Positions 19,301 to 26,570 of a stretch of DNA of 64,000 nt are shown piece by piece. Position 1 is the stretch's first letter, and each line of letters begins with the position of its first letter. The stretch is from G020348385 sp964538085 (lineage in GTDB: Bacteria; Acidobacteriota; Aminicenantia; Aminicenantales; Aminicenantaceae): positions 1 to 64,000 of the forward strand of contig CAZIDF010000005.1 of NCBI GenBank assembly GCA_964538085.1, read 5' to 3'. The translations under genes were made by a program, and so were the position numbers. The notes beneath the pieces are model-generated. The model searched no databases. It saw only the letters and a program-made list of their open reading frames with translations, and was not told the DNA's origin.

Positions 19301-19464
19301 TAGCGGCCGGCAAAGACCATCCCCGAGGTCAATTCTTCTTTGGGTGTTTCCATGGTTTCGGTGACAGCAATATTCTTAAGGGAGGGAAGCTGGGTACCGC
19401 ACTCTCCACAGAATTTAAGGGTATCGGGATTATCGGTGTTGCATTTAGGGCACTTGTTTGTCAT
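16333..19464 (-). CDS. Zinc-ribbon Ser/Thr protein kinase with transmembrane segment and TPR sensor (second copy)
   Basis: The 1043-residue protein is a paralogue of the kinase at 1381-4476. It has a zinc ribbon (C5, C8, C19, C22), a glycine loop at 61-70, Lys84, HRDLKPQN near 176, DFG near 196 and GTPEYMSPEQ. A membrane helix lies near 344-365. A FlgO-like domain follows (SVAVISFENLTGDENYDYY), then about ten TPR units to the end. All catalytic residues are present. The kinase halves are close to each other while the TPR halves differ, so the two probably sense different things. The start follows AGGGGACAGC. The gene downstream is the decayed AlkD copy. Confidence 0.93.
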   Translation of the reverse strand: MTNKCPKCNTDNPDTLKFCGECGTQLPSLKNIAVTETMETPKEELTSGMVFAGRYQIIEELGKGGMGRVYRVLDKKLNEEIALKLIKPEIAKDTKTVERFSNELKIARKIGHKNVARMFDLNEEKGTHYITMEYVRGEDLKKLIRKMGQLSVGQAIPIAMQICEGLGEAHRLGIVHRDLKPQNVMVDEDGNARIMDFGIARSVETKGITGAGVMIGTPEYMSPEQVEGKEVDHRSDIYSLGVILYEMVTGQVPFEGDTPFTIGVKHKSEKPKDPKELNAQIPDDLNRVILKCLEKERENRYQSAGEMQKELTNIQKGIPTTERIKPVKKPLTSKEITVTFGLKKLLVPALAILAFAIVAVVIWQIFPEKEVYQAPLIENSVAVISFENLTGDENYDYYRRSIPNLLITNLENAGFSYVVSWERMRDLLKQIGKGDLEIIDSEAGFEICRREGVEALVTGSINKAGDMFAIELRILDVETKRHIKTATSRGVGEQSIIETQIDELSREIAKGIGIAKKRIEDSKIHIADVTTDSIEAYNYYLKGVEDFYKIYLDEAQESLEKAVAIDPTFASAYHILALVYHQADNPKAREEAIKKAKALSEKATEKERMFIEATYASMVDVDVDQSLNIYARLIEKYPKEKRAYFWAGVNYYLSGNADMAIERFRKALELDPNYGEVMNMIAYAHAERAEYDKAIDYFEKYASVYPDTPNPLDSMGELYLLMGRLDDAIVKYKQTLKIKPDFGSDLMLSYIYALKEDYNEAMKWIDRFILTVPSPGRKAGGHFWKGFYHYWLGNLGLCLDEFQTAADQAGKIENEPMKARIEAMKGWIYNDRGNFERSRQYFKTWFDLLTEQLPQLKQSFEALYLIDLGFVDVKQGQIDSAKSNVKKIKSILADFTSENRNNVKQIFYILQGEISLTEGSVQQAIAITEKIEGTVFHLSARPDEIILYNMPLYKDVLARAYVENNELDKAIAEYENLITFDPQKKGRYLIHPVYHYRLAKLYQEKGWADKAIEQYEKFLDIWKDADPGLPELEDARKRLTGLQ

Positions 19465-19651
19465 TGCTGTCCCCTCGTTTTCCCATGTTCAGTAGGCAAA
19501 AGAATATCAAGGAATCAGGGAGGTGTCAAATTGCAAAAGACAATTGGAAAAGAATTAGGTGATGTGGAATTTGCCTCGAATTAGGACAATCTTGTCTTTT
19601 GGATCATGATGTCCTATCATTAGTACGTGAATATCCGAAAGGAGTGCAGCA

Positions 19652-20353
19652 ATTTCTTTCAATCCGTTTGAAGCCGATGCGATCATCCTGGCAGGAACGC
19701 TGGGCGTTCTGCTGGGATTGATCTTTCTTCTCGTCTTTTTCTACCGGCGCCTCAAGTTTGTGGCCAGGCGCATTTCCAAGAAGCCGGCGTCTGTTCCAGG
19801 ACCCTTGGCCAGCTTTAGAAACTTGCTTTTAATTTTTCTCTGGACAGCGGTATTCGGGATCGTGTTTTTTGCTGGCTTTTTCTTCCAGGCCTATTATGCT
19901 TTCAACAGGGAAGAGCCAGTGGCAAAAGTCACGATCATTCCTTATCCTATTGAAAAGAAGAATCTGGTTACGTTGGAGCTTTTCGGGTCAAAAGGCGATC
20001 ATGAAATCCGTCAATTCGAAATCAGCGGAGACCAATGGATGCTCGAGGGCGACATCTTGAAGTGGAACAAATGGATTAATTTTATAGGTATCCACACGCG
20101 CTATCGTCTCACCCGCTTGCGTGGACGGTATATACGCACATCGGATGAAAAGACAAAACCAACAGAAATCTATTCCCTGGTCGAAATGGAAGATCATCCC
20201 ATCTGGGGATATCTCTACAGGCATGGTGCATCTCTCCCCCTTGTTAGCACAGTTTACGGGAATGCGGTATTCCAGAACTCCGAAGAGGCCAGCACATTTC
20301 TAGTTTACACTACCACATCTGGATTTATGACCCGAAAAATCGGGGAGCGTTAA
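19652..20353 (+). CDS. Membrane protein of unknown function, possible ATT start
   Basis: The gene has about 233 codons. Two membrane helices are visible: AIILAGTLGVLLGLIFLLVF near the N-terminus and NLLLIFLWTAVFGIVFFAGF near 60. A periplasmic beta-rich domain follows (KVTIIPYPIEKKNLVTLELF, YRLTRLRGRYIRTSD). The best ribosome site, AAAGGAG at 19638-19644, points to ATT at 19652. The first ordinary start, TTG 19718, would cut into the first membrane helix and has no such site. In-frame stop TGA lies at 19628. The family is not recognised with certainty. Confidence 0.65.
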   Translation: MSFNPFEADAIILAGTLGVLLGLIFLLVFFYRRLKFVARRISKKPASVPGPLASFRNLLLIFLWTAVFGIVFFAGFFFQAYYAFNREEPVAKVTIIPYPIEKKNLVTLELFGSKGDHEIRQFEISGDQWMLEGDILKWNKWINFIGIHTRYRLTRLRGRYIRTSDEKTKPTEIYSLVEMEDHPIWGYLYRHGASLPLVSTVYGNAVFQNSEEASTFLVYTTTSGFMTRKIGER

Positions 20354-20370
20354 GAATCCCACAAGGCGCG

Positions 20371-20970
20371 TCAGTTTTTCTTTGTAAGTCCCTTTTTTCC
20401 ATCGATCAACTTTTTGCCCACTTGATAGGCAGGTGCAAGCTTTGCTCCCAAGCCGAAGTAGGCATACTCGACGCCTGAGGCAAACTCCAGGGGACGAACT
20501 TTTTCCACGTCAGGTTTTCCATTGGTGAGACAGTTTTCGTTTATATGAACCTCTTCGATCTGCCCGATACAAAGAACATGGGTCTTGAGTTCCACTTTCT
20601 GTGCAAGACGGCATTCCAGGTTTACCGGACACTGCTCTATCAGAGGAGCGGTTTTTAATTTGCCGTAGAACACAGTGAAACCACAATCGGACACTTTATT
20701 ATTTTTTTTGCCCGATACCAGGCCACAATAATCTGTTTCTGTTACCTGATCTTCTGAGGGGATGTTTACCGAGAAGGTCTGGTTCTCTTCGATACCCCTG
20801 TACGTGTAGCGTTCACGGCGAATGGCTACACTCAACATGGGAGGTGATTGATTGACAATCCCAGCCCAGGCAACGGTCATGAAGTTGGGCTTTCCGTCGA
20901 CATTGGCGCCGATCAGCAGGGCGGGCTTAGGATATAGCAAAGTCATGGGTCCGATTGTGATCTTTTTCAT
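20371..20970 (-). CDS. Flavin reductase-like (flavoredoxin) protein
   Basis: The 199-residue protein belongs to the FMN-binding split-barrel flavin reductase/flavoredoxin family: PALLIGANVDGKPNFMTVAW, PPMLSVAIRRERYT, EENQTFSVNIPSEDQV and ETDYCGLVSGKK. These proteins bind FMN and pass electrons between ferredoxins, sulfite-type reductases or free flavin in anaerobes. The gene is convergent with the membrane protein gene, with 17 bp between them. Family is confident; the redox partner is unknown. Confidence 0.88.
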   Translation of the reverse strand: MKKITIGPMTLLYPKPALLIGANVDGKPNFMTVAWAGIVNQSPPMLSVAIRRERYTYRGIEENQTFSVNIPSEDQVTETDYCGLVSGKKNNKVSDCGFTVFYGKLKTAPLIEQCPVNLECRLAQKVELKTHVLCIGQIEEVHINENCLTNGKPDVEKVRPLEFASGVEYAYFGLGAKLAPAYQVGKKLIDGKKGLTKKN

Positions 20971-21117
20971 TTTCTTGACTCCGTCTTTTTAAGTTCCTCT
21001 ATTATTCCGGCTTCCATCCAGAAAGACTTTTTTTTGTTTATATAATCCAGTGATGTCACCCCTATCTTTGGGCTAAGTACTTAATATCAAATCAGAAGCA
21101 AAATGTGAAATGAAAAA

Positions 21118-21453
21118 TCAACGACCGATGCGGTAATTCCAGCGGTACCATCTTCCTAATCCTGCACCACAGGGGCCTCTGCCATATCTTGCCCCACGAA
21201 AAAAACGCCCATTTCCATAACCTAGCTGCCCAGCGCCACGGCCGAAGTAACCACGACCCAGCTTTAGACTAGCTTCTTTGCTAATCATAATATGGTCAGG
21301 CAACCGACTTTTCGGAACACGTTGCAGTACTTCAATATAGTCTGCTGTAGGCTCAGGTTGAGTTGGACCTTATAGTATCGACTAAATATTTTTTCGCATT
21401 AGGAGGTAAATGCTGTCAATCTCATCACTGCCCCATCCATTCCAGCGTTTCAT
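21118..21453 (-). pseudogene. Chimeric remnant: FAD-oxidase 5' end joined to a Gly/Arg-rich protein 3' end
   Basis: From ATG 21453 (ribosome site AAGGAG) the frame reads MKRWNGWGSDEID and stops at 21382. Then another frame gives YIEVLQRVPKSRLPDH. Both resemble the N-terminus of AGPS-like FAD-linked oxidases. The same frame then passes into GRGYFGRGAG and RYGRGPCGAGLGRWYRWNYR, which match the end of the CpxP-like protein at 30259-31017. So two unrelated gene pieces are fused. The C-terminal 61-codon frame could still be read but is unlikely to be functional. Confidence 0.6.
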
Positions 21454-21654
21454 GATTACTCCTTCCTATTTAATAAAATGACGCTAACGTATTTTTGAAT
21501 CATAACTTTCGCCTCCTGTGATAAAATGAAGAGCAAGAAGCATGCCATGAATGAATTCCCACCGTTTCACCCTGATCTTCATGAAATTTGATCCAACAAC
21601 ACCAAAAAAGGGATCTGTTTGTCGAAAAAATATTGAAAAAATTCTATGAAATTA

Positions 21655-21670
21655 TTAGAAAAATTTCTAA
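21655..21670. promoter_or_regulatory. Palindrome upstream of the sigma-54-like promoter
   Basis: TTAGAAA and TTTCTAA form a perfect 7-bp inverted repeat with a 2-bp spacer, about 96 bp before the -24/-12 element at 21766. Sigma-54 promoters need an activator bound at such distances, so it is a candidate enhancer. This is inferred from position only. Confidence 0.3.
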
Positions 21671-21765
21671 ATCGATGAATCTTTGTTTGTTTTTTAAGAC
21701 CGTTTTAAACATGCCGGCGGAACTAACCAATTGAAACAAAAGCGATTATCTAATTTTAGATTTGA

Positions 21766-21780
21766 TGGCATGTTTCTTGC
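21766..21780 (+). promoter_or_regulatory. Candidate sigma-54 (-24/-12) promoter
   Basis: TGGCATGTTTCTTGC has the sigma-54 core: GG at 21767-21768 and GC at 21779-21780, with 10 bases between them as required. It differs from TGGCACG-N4-TTGCA mainly by T for C in the first element. It lies about 60 bp before the first gene of the zinc ribbon/ZupT/radical SAM operon. Confidence 0.5.
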
Positions 21781-21843
21781 CGTATTGTTGTTTACTTTGA
21801 TTGGAGTTCATAGATAAAAAAAAATGAATAGGAGGTGAGTAGA

Positions 21844-22065
21844 ATGCCAAAAGGCGACGGAACAGGGCCGATGAATCAAGGACTTGGAAAAGGGAGCCAA
21901 ATAGGAAGAGGTGCCGGGCAAGGTCGCAGAGCTGGCTTTAGGGCGGCTAGTCCTGGGGGATACTGCATTTGCCCAAACTGTGGCACAAAATTACCACATG
22001 AATTAGGTGTCTCTTGCTCTCAGTTGACTTGCCCCAAGTGTGGAGCACATTTGACTCGATCGTAA
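21844..22065 (+). CDS. Small Gly-rich zinc-ribbon protein
   Basis: The 73-residue protein starts MPKGDGTGPMNQGLGKG, the same head motif as DUF5320 proteins. It ends with a zinc ribbon: CICPNCGTKLPHE and LTCPKCGAHLTRS. A close relative, only 59 residues long, is encoded at 35987-36166. Such small proteins travel with NifX- and Mrp-type Fe-S genes in anaerobes; their function is not established. ATG 21844 follows a perfect AGGAGGTG site. It is the first gene of the operon behind the sigma-54-like promoter. Confidence 0.78.
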   Translation: MPKGDGTGPMNQGLGKGSQIGRGAGQGRRAGFRAASPGGYCICPNCGTKLPHELGVSCSQLTCPKCGAHLTRS

Positions 22066-22094
22066 ATCTCGGTTAATTTAAACTTTGTTGAACG

Positions 22095-22868
22095 ATGCAT
22101 GAAAGATTAGGAATTGCCTTACTGCTTACTGCGCTAGCTGGTCTATCAACGGGAATAGGGAGCGCGATTGCCTATTGTATTAAAAAGCCAAAAACTGTTT
22201 ATCTTGCCTTTGCTCTGGGATTCTCGGCTGGTGTTATGATTTATATATCTTTCATGGAACTTCTTCCCCGAGGATTAGAGGGCAGTGGGAAAGCATGGGG
22301 AATTGCCGTTTTTTTTCTAGGTGTATTTTTTATAGGTCTGATCGATCTATTAATGCCCGAAGCAAAGAATCCCCATCACTATAAAGAGCCAAGCGATATT
22401 ACAGAAGTTCAAAGAAATGAAGAACTGAAGAGAACTGGCCTTTTCACTGCATTGGCCATAGGGATTCATAATTTTCCTGAAGGATTGGCCGCATTTGGGG
22501 CTGCCCTCAGTGATGTAAAACTTGGAATCATCATCGCTTTTGCAGTAGCGATCCATAATATCCCTGAGGGGATTTCAGTTTCCATGCCTATTTTTTATGC
22601 AACCGGGAATAAGAATAAAGCGTTTTTCTACTCCTTTTTAACGGGCCTATCCGAACCAGTAGGGGCTATTATTGGATTTCTAATATTGATGCCGTTACTA
22701 TCTGAGGGATTCCTTGCATCTCTTTTGGCATTCATAGCCGGAATTATGGTGTATATATCTTTGGATGAAATTCTGCCCACAGCCCACCGTTATGGCCACG
22801 GTCATACTGTGATTGTAGGGCTGGTCGCAGGGATGTTTGTCATGGCTTTGAGCCTTTTGATGCTATAG
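22095..22868 (+). CDS. zupT: ZIP-family divalent metal transporter (ZupT-like)
   Basis: The 257-residue inner-membrane protein has about eight helices. It has the two ZIP metal-site motifs on helices 4 and 5, IGIHNFPEGLAAF and VAIHNIPEGISVS. A hydrophilic loop (EAKNPHHYKEPSD) and EILPTAHRYGHGH add His and Glu residues. ZupT imports Zn2+, Fe2+ and other divalent ions. It starts 29 bp after the zinc-ribbon gene, in the same operon. The symbol is by family resemblance. Confidence 0.88.
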   Translation: MHERLGIALLLTALAGLSTGIGSAIAYCIKKPKTVYLAFALGFSAGVMIYISFMELLPRGLEGSGKAWGIAVFFLGVFFIGLIDLLMPEAKNPHHYKEPSDITEVQRNEELKRTGLFTALAIGIHNFPEGLAAFGAALSDVKLGIIIAFAVAIHNIPEGISVSMPIFYATGNKNKAFFYSFLTGLSEPVGAIIGFLILMPLLSEGFLASLLAFIAGIMVYISLDEILPTAHRYGHGHTVIVGLVAGMFVMALSLLML

Positions 22869-22915
22869 ATTACCTTATGTTAGAGGATATAAATATGATT
22901 TTAAAGGGTATAAAC

Positions 22916-23869
22916 ATGGAAAAAGAATCAAGAATGATAGCTTTTGGTCCTGTGCCGTCTAGGCGTTTGGGACGTAGTCTGGGAGTAAACAATATTCCGC
23001 CAAAAATCTGTTCATATTCATGTATTTACTGTCAGGTAGGAAGAACCCCCAATATGCAAAATATACGCAGAATATTTTATACACCAGATGAAATTGCTCA
23101 GGATGTAGAGAAAAAAATTAGAGAAGCCAAACAAAAAGGAGAACTCATTGACTACCTGACTTTTGTTCCGGATGGCGAGCCCACGTTAGATATTAACCTC
23201 GGCAATGAGATTAAGCTTTTAAAAACCTTGGGCATCAAGATCGCTGTTATCACGAATTCTTCTTTGATATGGAGAGAGGATGTGCAGATTGAATTAGCCG
23301 AAGCAGATTGGATTTCCTTTAAGATAGATGCTGTAGATCAGAATATATGGCATAAAGTAAACAGACCCCATGGAGCTCTAAGAATTGATAAAGTCCTACA
23401 AGGGATAGAGGCATTTGCACAAAGCTATAAGGGGGAATTAGTCACAGAAACGATGCTTCTTCAAGGTCATAATGATGATATTAATGAGATAGCGAAAGTT
23501 TCCGATTTTATTGCCCAGATAAAACCAGACAAAAGCTATATCGCCATTCCCACAAGACCGCCAGCAGAGAAATACGTTGTTCCTCCAACAGAAAAAGTTT
23601 TAAACTTGGCCTATCAGGTTTTTAGGGAGAAATCGATACCAACAGAGTACTTGATCGGCTATGAAGGAAATGCTTTTGCATTCACTGGAAATGTTGAAGA
23701 TGATTTGCTGAGCATTACATCTGTACATCCTATGAGAGAAGATGGAGTGAGGGAATTTTTAACAAAAGCTAATGCAGACTGGGGTATCATTAAACATTTG
23801 AAGCGCAAAAAAAAATTGGTAGAAGTAAAATATAACGATAAGAAATTTTATATAAGAAAATTCAAATGA
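22916..23869 (+). CDS. Radical SAM protein (COG0731-like)
   Basis: The 318-residue protein starts with FGPVPSRRLGRSLGVNNIPP, the signature of COG0731 radical SAM proteins. The CxxxCxxC cluster motif is CSYSCIYC, followed by PDGEPTLD and DWISFKIDAVDQ. These enzymes bind a 4Fe-4S cluster and SAM; the family is related to the tRNA-wyosine enzyme, but most members have no known reaction. ATG 22916 is chosen because AAAGGG lies seven bases before it and family members begin there; earlier in-frame ATGs are at 22877 and 22895. It is in the ZupT operon. Confidence 0.86.
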   Translation: MEKESRMIAFGPVPSRRLGRSLGVNNIPPKICSYSCIYCQVGRTPNMQNIRRIFYTPDEIAQDVEKKIREAKQKGELIDYLTFVPDGEPTLDINLGNEIKLLKTLGIKIAVITNSSLIWREDVQIELAEADWISFKIDAVDQNIWHKVNRPHGALRIDKVLQGIEAFAQSYKGELVTETMLLQGHNDDINEIAKVSDFIAQIKPDKSYIAIPTRPPAEKYVVPPTEKVLNLAYQVFREKSIPTEYLIGYEGNAFAFTGNVEDDLLSITSVHPMREDGVREFLTKANADWGIIKHLKRKKKLVEVKYNDKKFYIRKFK

Positions 23870-23885
23870 TCAAATAAATGAAGCT

Positions 23886-24527
23886 ATGCCCAAAATTGGA
23901 CCATTTGAAAAATACACATCAGAATATGAGGCCTGGTTTGAAAACAACAAGTTTGTATATGAGTCTGAGGTGAGGGCCATAGAAGGCCAATTGCCCAAGA
24001 AAGGAGAAGGTATTGAGGTTGGAGTTGGCAGTGGTCGGTTTGCAGTTCCTTTGGGAATCGGAATTGGTGTAGATCCATCTAGTAAGATGAGAGAAATTGC
24101 CCGAGGCAGGGGTATTGTAGCGATTGATGGGGTAGCAGAGGAACTCCCTTTTGATGATGGTCGATTTCACTTTGTCCTGATGGTTACTACGATTTGCTTT
24201 TTAGATGACATAAAAGCTGCTTTTAAAGAAGTATTCAGGGTACTAAAACCGGGTGGGTACTTGATCATTGGCTTTATCGACAAAAAAAGTCCCCTTGGAA
24301 TATTATATCAACAGCATAAGAATGATAGTGAATTCTATAAAGAGGCTACTTTTTATTCAGCTGATGAAATAATATCATATTTGAAGAAAACAGGTTTTAT
24401 AAGCCTGAAGTTTACGCAAACGATCTTTCATCATCCATCAGAGATAAAAAATCTTGAACCTATCAAAATGGGGAATGGTGAGGGATTATTTGTAGTGGCA
24501 AAGGCATCGAGGCCAAAAGCAATATGA
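23886..24527 (+). CDS. Class I SAM-dependent methyltransferase
   Basis: The 213-residue protein shows GIEVGVGSGRFAVPLGIGIG (SAM loop), VDPSSKMREIARGRG, VAEELPFDDGRFHFVLM and RVLKPGGYLIIGF. These are the usual motifs of Methyltransf_11 enzymes. It lacks the cysteines that ArsM arsenite methyltransferases need, so arsenic is unlikely as substrate. It overlaps the next gene by 4 bp (ATGA) and is in the radical SAM/permease operon. Confidence 0.85.
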   Translation: MPKIGPFEKYTSEYEAWFENNKFVYESEVRAIEGQLPKKGEGIEVGVGSGRFAVPLGIGIGVDPSSKMREIARGRGIVAIDGVAEELPFDDGRFHFVLMVTTICFLDDIKAAFKEVFRVLKPGGYLIIGFIDKKSPLGILYQQHKNDSEFYKEATFYSADEIISYLKKTGFISLKFTQTIFHHPSEIKNLEPIKMGNGEGLFVVAKASRPKAI

Positions 24528-24979
24528 ATAATCTCAAGCACATTGATGATAAAAAACAGAAAAATTTGATGACCTCTTTTTATAAATCGTTCAAGAGTTT
24601 TGGTGCTTCGCTTCCTGTGTTGATTGGCGTTGTTTTGCTTTTAGGATTGTTCCGGGTGAATGTTTCACCCCAATTAATTTCCTCAATTTTTAAAGGGGAC
24701 TTCTTTAGGGATGTCATAATAGGTTCAATATTTGGCAGTATTTCAGCAGGCAACCCCATCACAAGCTATATAATAGGGGCCGAATTATTAAAGGAAGGCG
24801 TTAGTCTTTTTGCCGTCACTGCTTTTTTAGTAGCTTGGGTCACAGTAGGAATAATTCAGCTTCCAGCAGAAGCGGCTATCCTTGGAAAACAATTCGCTCT
24901 TAAAAGAAATCTCATCAGCTTTGTTTTAGCCATACTGGTCTCATTAGCAACTGTTACCGTATTGATGATGATCAAATGA
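24524..24979 (+). CDS. Half-size permease of the ArsP/DUF318 type (first half)
   Basis: The 151-residue protein has four membrane segments. Its GSISAGNPITSYIIGAELL and LVAWVTVGIIQLPAEAA motifs match one half of DUF318 (ArsP/UPF0718-like) permeases. Full-length members have two such halves in one chain; here they are two genes, this and the next, joined by a 4-bp overlap. ArsP exports organo-arsenicals, but the family is broader and the cargo here is unknown. Confidence 0.75.
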   Translation: MNNLKHIDDKKQKNLMTSFYKSFKSFGASLPVLIGVVLLLGLFRVNVSPQLISSIFKGDFFRDVIIGSIFGSISAGNPITSYIIGAELLKEGVSLFAVTAFLVAWVTVGIIQLPAEAAILGKQFALKRNLISFVLAILVSLATVTVLMMIK

Positions 24980-25497
24980 AAGATAAAATTAGAAAGGAAA
25001 AGGAGAAAGAAAAAGGAAGATGGATTAGTCTGTATTTTCTAGGGCTTGTCATAATTTTATATTTATTTATTTTTTGCTTTAACTTCGAGAATGCATATAA
25101 TTCTCTCAAAGCAAGCGGGGATATTTTAGTTAAATTAATACCAGTTCTATTTCTAGTTGTGTTTCTAATGGGTTTATTGAATTATTTCTTAAAGCCCAAA
25201 GCAATTTCAAAATATCTGGGGAAAGGTTCAGGAGCCAGAGGATGGATCGTTGCCGTATTGGCAGGAATTATCAGTCACGGTCCAATTTATGCTTGGTACC
25301 CACTCTTGAAGGAACTCCGAAAACAAGGAATGAGACAGGGCTTAGCTGCAGTCTTCCTTTATAACAGGGCTATAAAAATCCCTCTTTTGCCAGTGATGAT
25401 CTATTACTTTGGGGCAGCGTTTGTTGTAATTTTACTCGCATTTACGGTAATCGCTTCTCTTATCGAGGGAAAAATAATTGAGATGTTAGAGAACTGA
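24976..25497 (+). CDS. Half-size permease of the ArsP/DUF318 type (second half)
   Basis: The 173-residue protein has a charged N-terminus (KDKIRKEKEKEKGR) and four or five membrane helices. The family motif is KYLGKGSGARGWIVAVLAG, then ISHGPIYAWYPLLKELRK. It overlaps the previous half-permease gene by 4 bp, so equal synthesis and a heterodimer are likely. It is the last gene of the sigma-54-type operon. Confidence 0.75.
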   Translation: MKDKIRKEKEKEKGRWISLYFLGLVIILYLFIFCFNFENAYNSLKASGDILVKLIPVLFLVVFLMGLLNYFLKPKAISKYLGKGSGARGWIVAVLAGIISHGPIYAWYPLLKELRKQGMRQGLAAVFLYNRAIKIPLLPVMIYYFGAAFVVILLAFTVIASLIEGKIIEMLEN

Positions 25498-25509
25498 GTT
25501 TAGCATCAT

Positions 25510-25538
25510 TTGACATCAAATTATGCCTCTGTTATAAG
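25510..25538 (+). promoter_or_regulatory. Sigma-70-like promoter in the 368-bp gap before the Lol-like operon
   Basis: TTGACA (25510-25515) and TATAAG (25533-25538) are separated by the ideal 17 bp. The next gene starts at 25866, so a leader of about 320 bases would result. I saw no gene and no recognised riboswitch in that leader. A second possible -10, TATAAT, lies at 25771 with a poor -35. Confidence 0.5.
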
Positions 25539-25865
25539 TTCCATTAGAGACAAAAAAGCCGTTTCCACAGACTCAAACTGATCAGTCAATGAACATTTTG
25601 GACTGTTGCACTTGTGATTTTTCAATTAGAGTTCCTGGTTGGATTCTTAACAATTGTTGACTGCTCGTTGCTCTCACTTTGCATGTGTAACAATGTCGGG
25701 GAGCAGGTAAGGAGAATATTTTAATTACAAAAAGAAAGTCAGGCGATGGATTTAGCTGATCTAATAGCACTATAATAGTCATTCCTTTTTTCCGAATGGC
25801 AATAAAAAAAAGTTCAATATGTTTGAAATGGCCCATAAGTTGATAATTTTCTTTCGAGGTAAATT

Positions 25866-26570
25866 ATGAGTTTAGTTTATGCAGAAGATTTAACAAAAGT
25901 CTACAGTTTGGGAGAAATCAAGGTGGAAGCTCTAAAATCCGTGAGCTTCGAAATAGAGCCTGCCTCCTTTATTTCTTTTATAGGTCCCTCAGGCAGCGGA
26001 AAAACGACCTTGCTCAATCTTATCGGATGTCTGGATAAGCCCACTTCAGGGAAATTGGAAGTATCCGATGTGAATACATCTGATCTGACACGTAAAGAAG
26101 CAGCTGCTTTTAGGGGAAAAAATCTTGGATTTATATTTCAGGATTTTAACCTGATTCCGGTTTTAACTGTTTATGAGAATGTCGAATATCCTCTTTTGAT
26201 CGTGCAGAATGTCCCTGCTGAGGAAAGGAAAAACCGGATCATTTCGTTACTGGAAACCGTTGGAATGATTGACCAGAAAGACAAATATCCTGATCAGATT
26301 TCTGGCGGGCAAAAACAGAGAGTGGCGGTAGCACGAGCGCTGGTGACAAACCCAAAACTTGTGCTGGCAGATGAACCCACGGCAAATTTAGACAGCAAGA
26401 CTGCCTTTATGGTTATCGATATTATGCAGCAGATGAAGGATGAATTTGGAGTGACCTTCATCTTTTCCACACATGATCCAAAAATTGTCCGTGAAGTGGA
26501 GACGGTTTATACACTCCAGGACGGAATACTAGTCGGCCAGACCGCGGGAAAAGGAGGCCGGCATGCTTAG
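25866..26570 (+). CDS. ABC transporter ATPase (LolD/MacB type)
   Basis: The 234-residue ATPase has Walker A GPSGSGKTTLLN (about 42-53), a Q-loop, signature ISGGQKQRVAVARAL, Walker B LVLADEPTANLD and an H-loop STHD. This is the LolD/MacB/FtsE class that powers FtsX-type permeases. It overlaps the permease gene by 8 bp. With the LolA-like and barrel genes downstream it probably drives release of a lipoprotein or lipid from the inner membrane. Confidence 0.93.
   Translation: MSLVYAEDLTKVYSLGEIKVEALKSVSFEIEPASFISFIGPSGSGKTTLLNLIGCLDKPTSGKLEVSDVNTSDLTRKEAAAFRGKNLGFIFQDFNLIPVLTVYENVEYPLLIVQNVPAEERKNRIISLLETVGMIDQKDKYPDQISGGQKQRVAVARALVTNPKLVLADEPTANLDSKTAFMVIDIMQQMKDEFGVTFIFSTHDPKIVREVETVYTLQDGILVGQTAGKGGRHA

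Noticed and set aside
23886..25497. An ArsM/ArsP-style arsenic methylation and export system
   Set aside because: The methyltransferase lacks the needed cysteines and no ArsR or arsenate reductase is nearby; only the permease family points that way.
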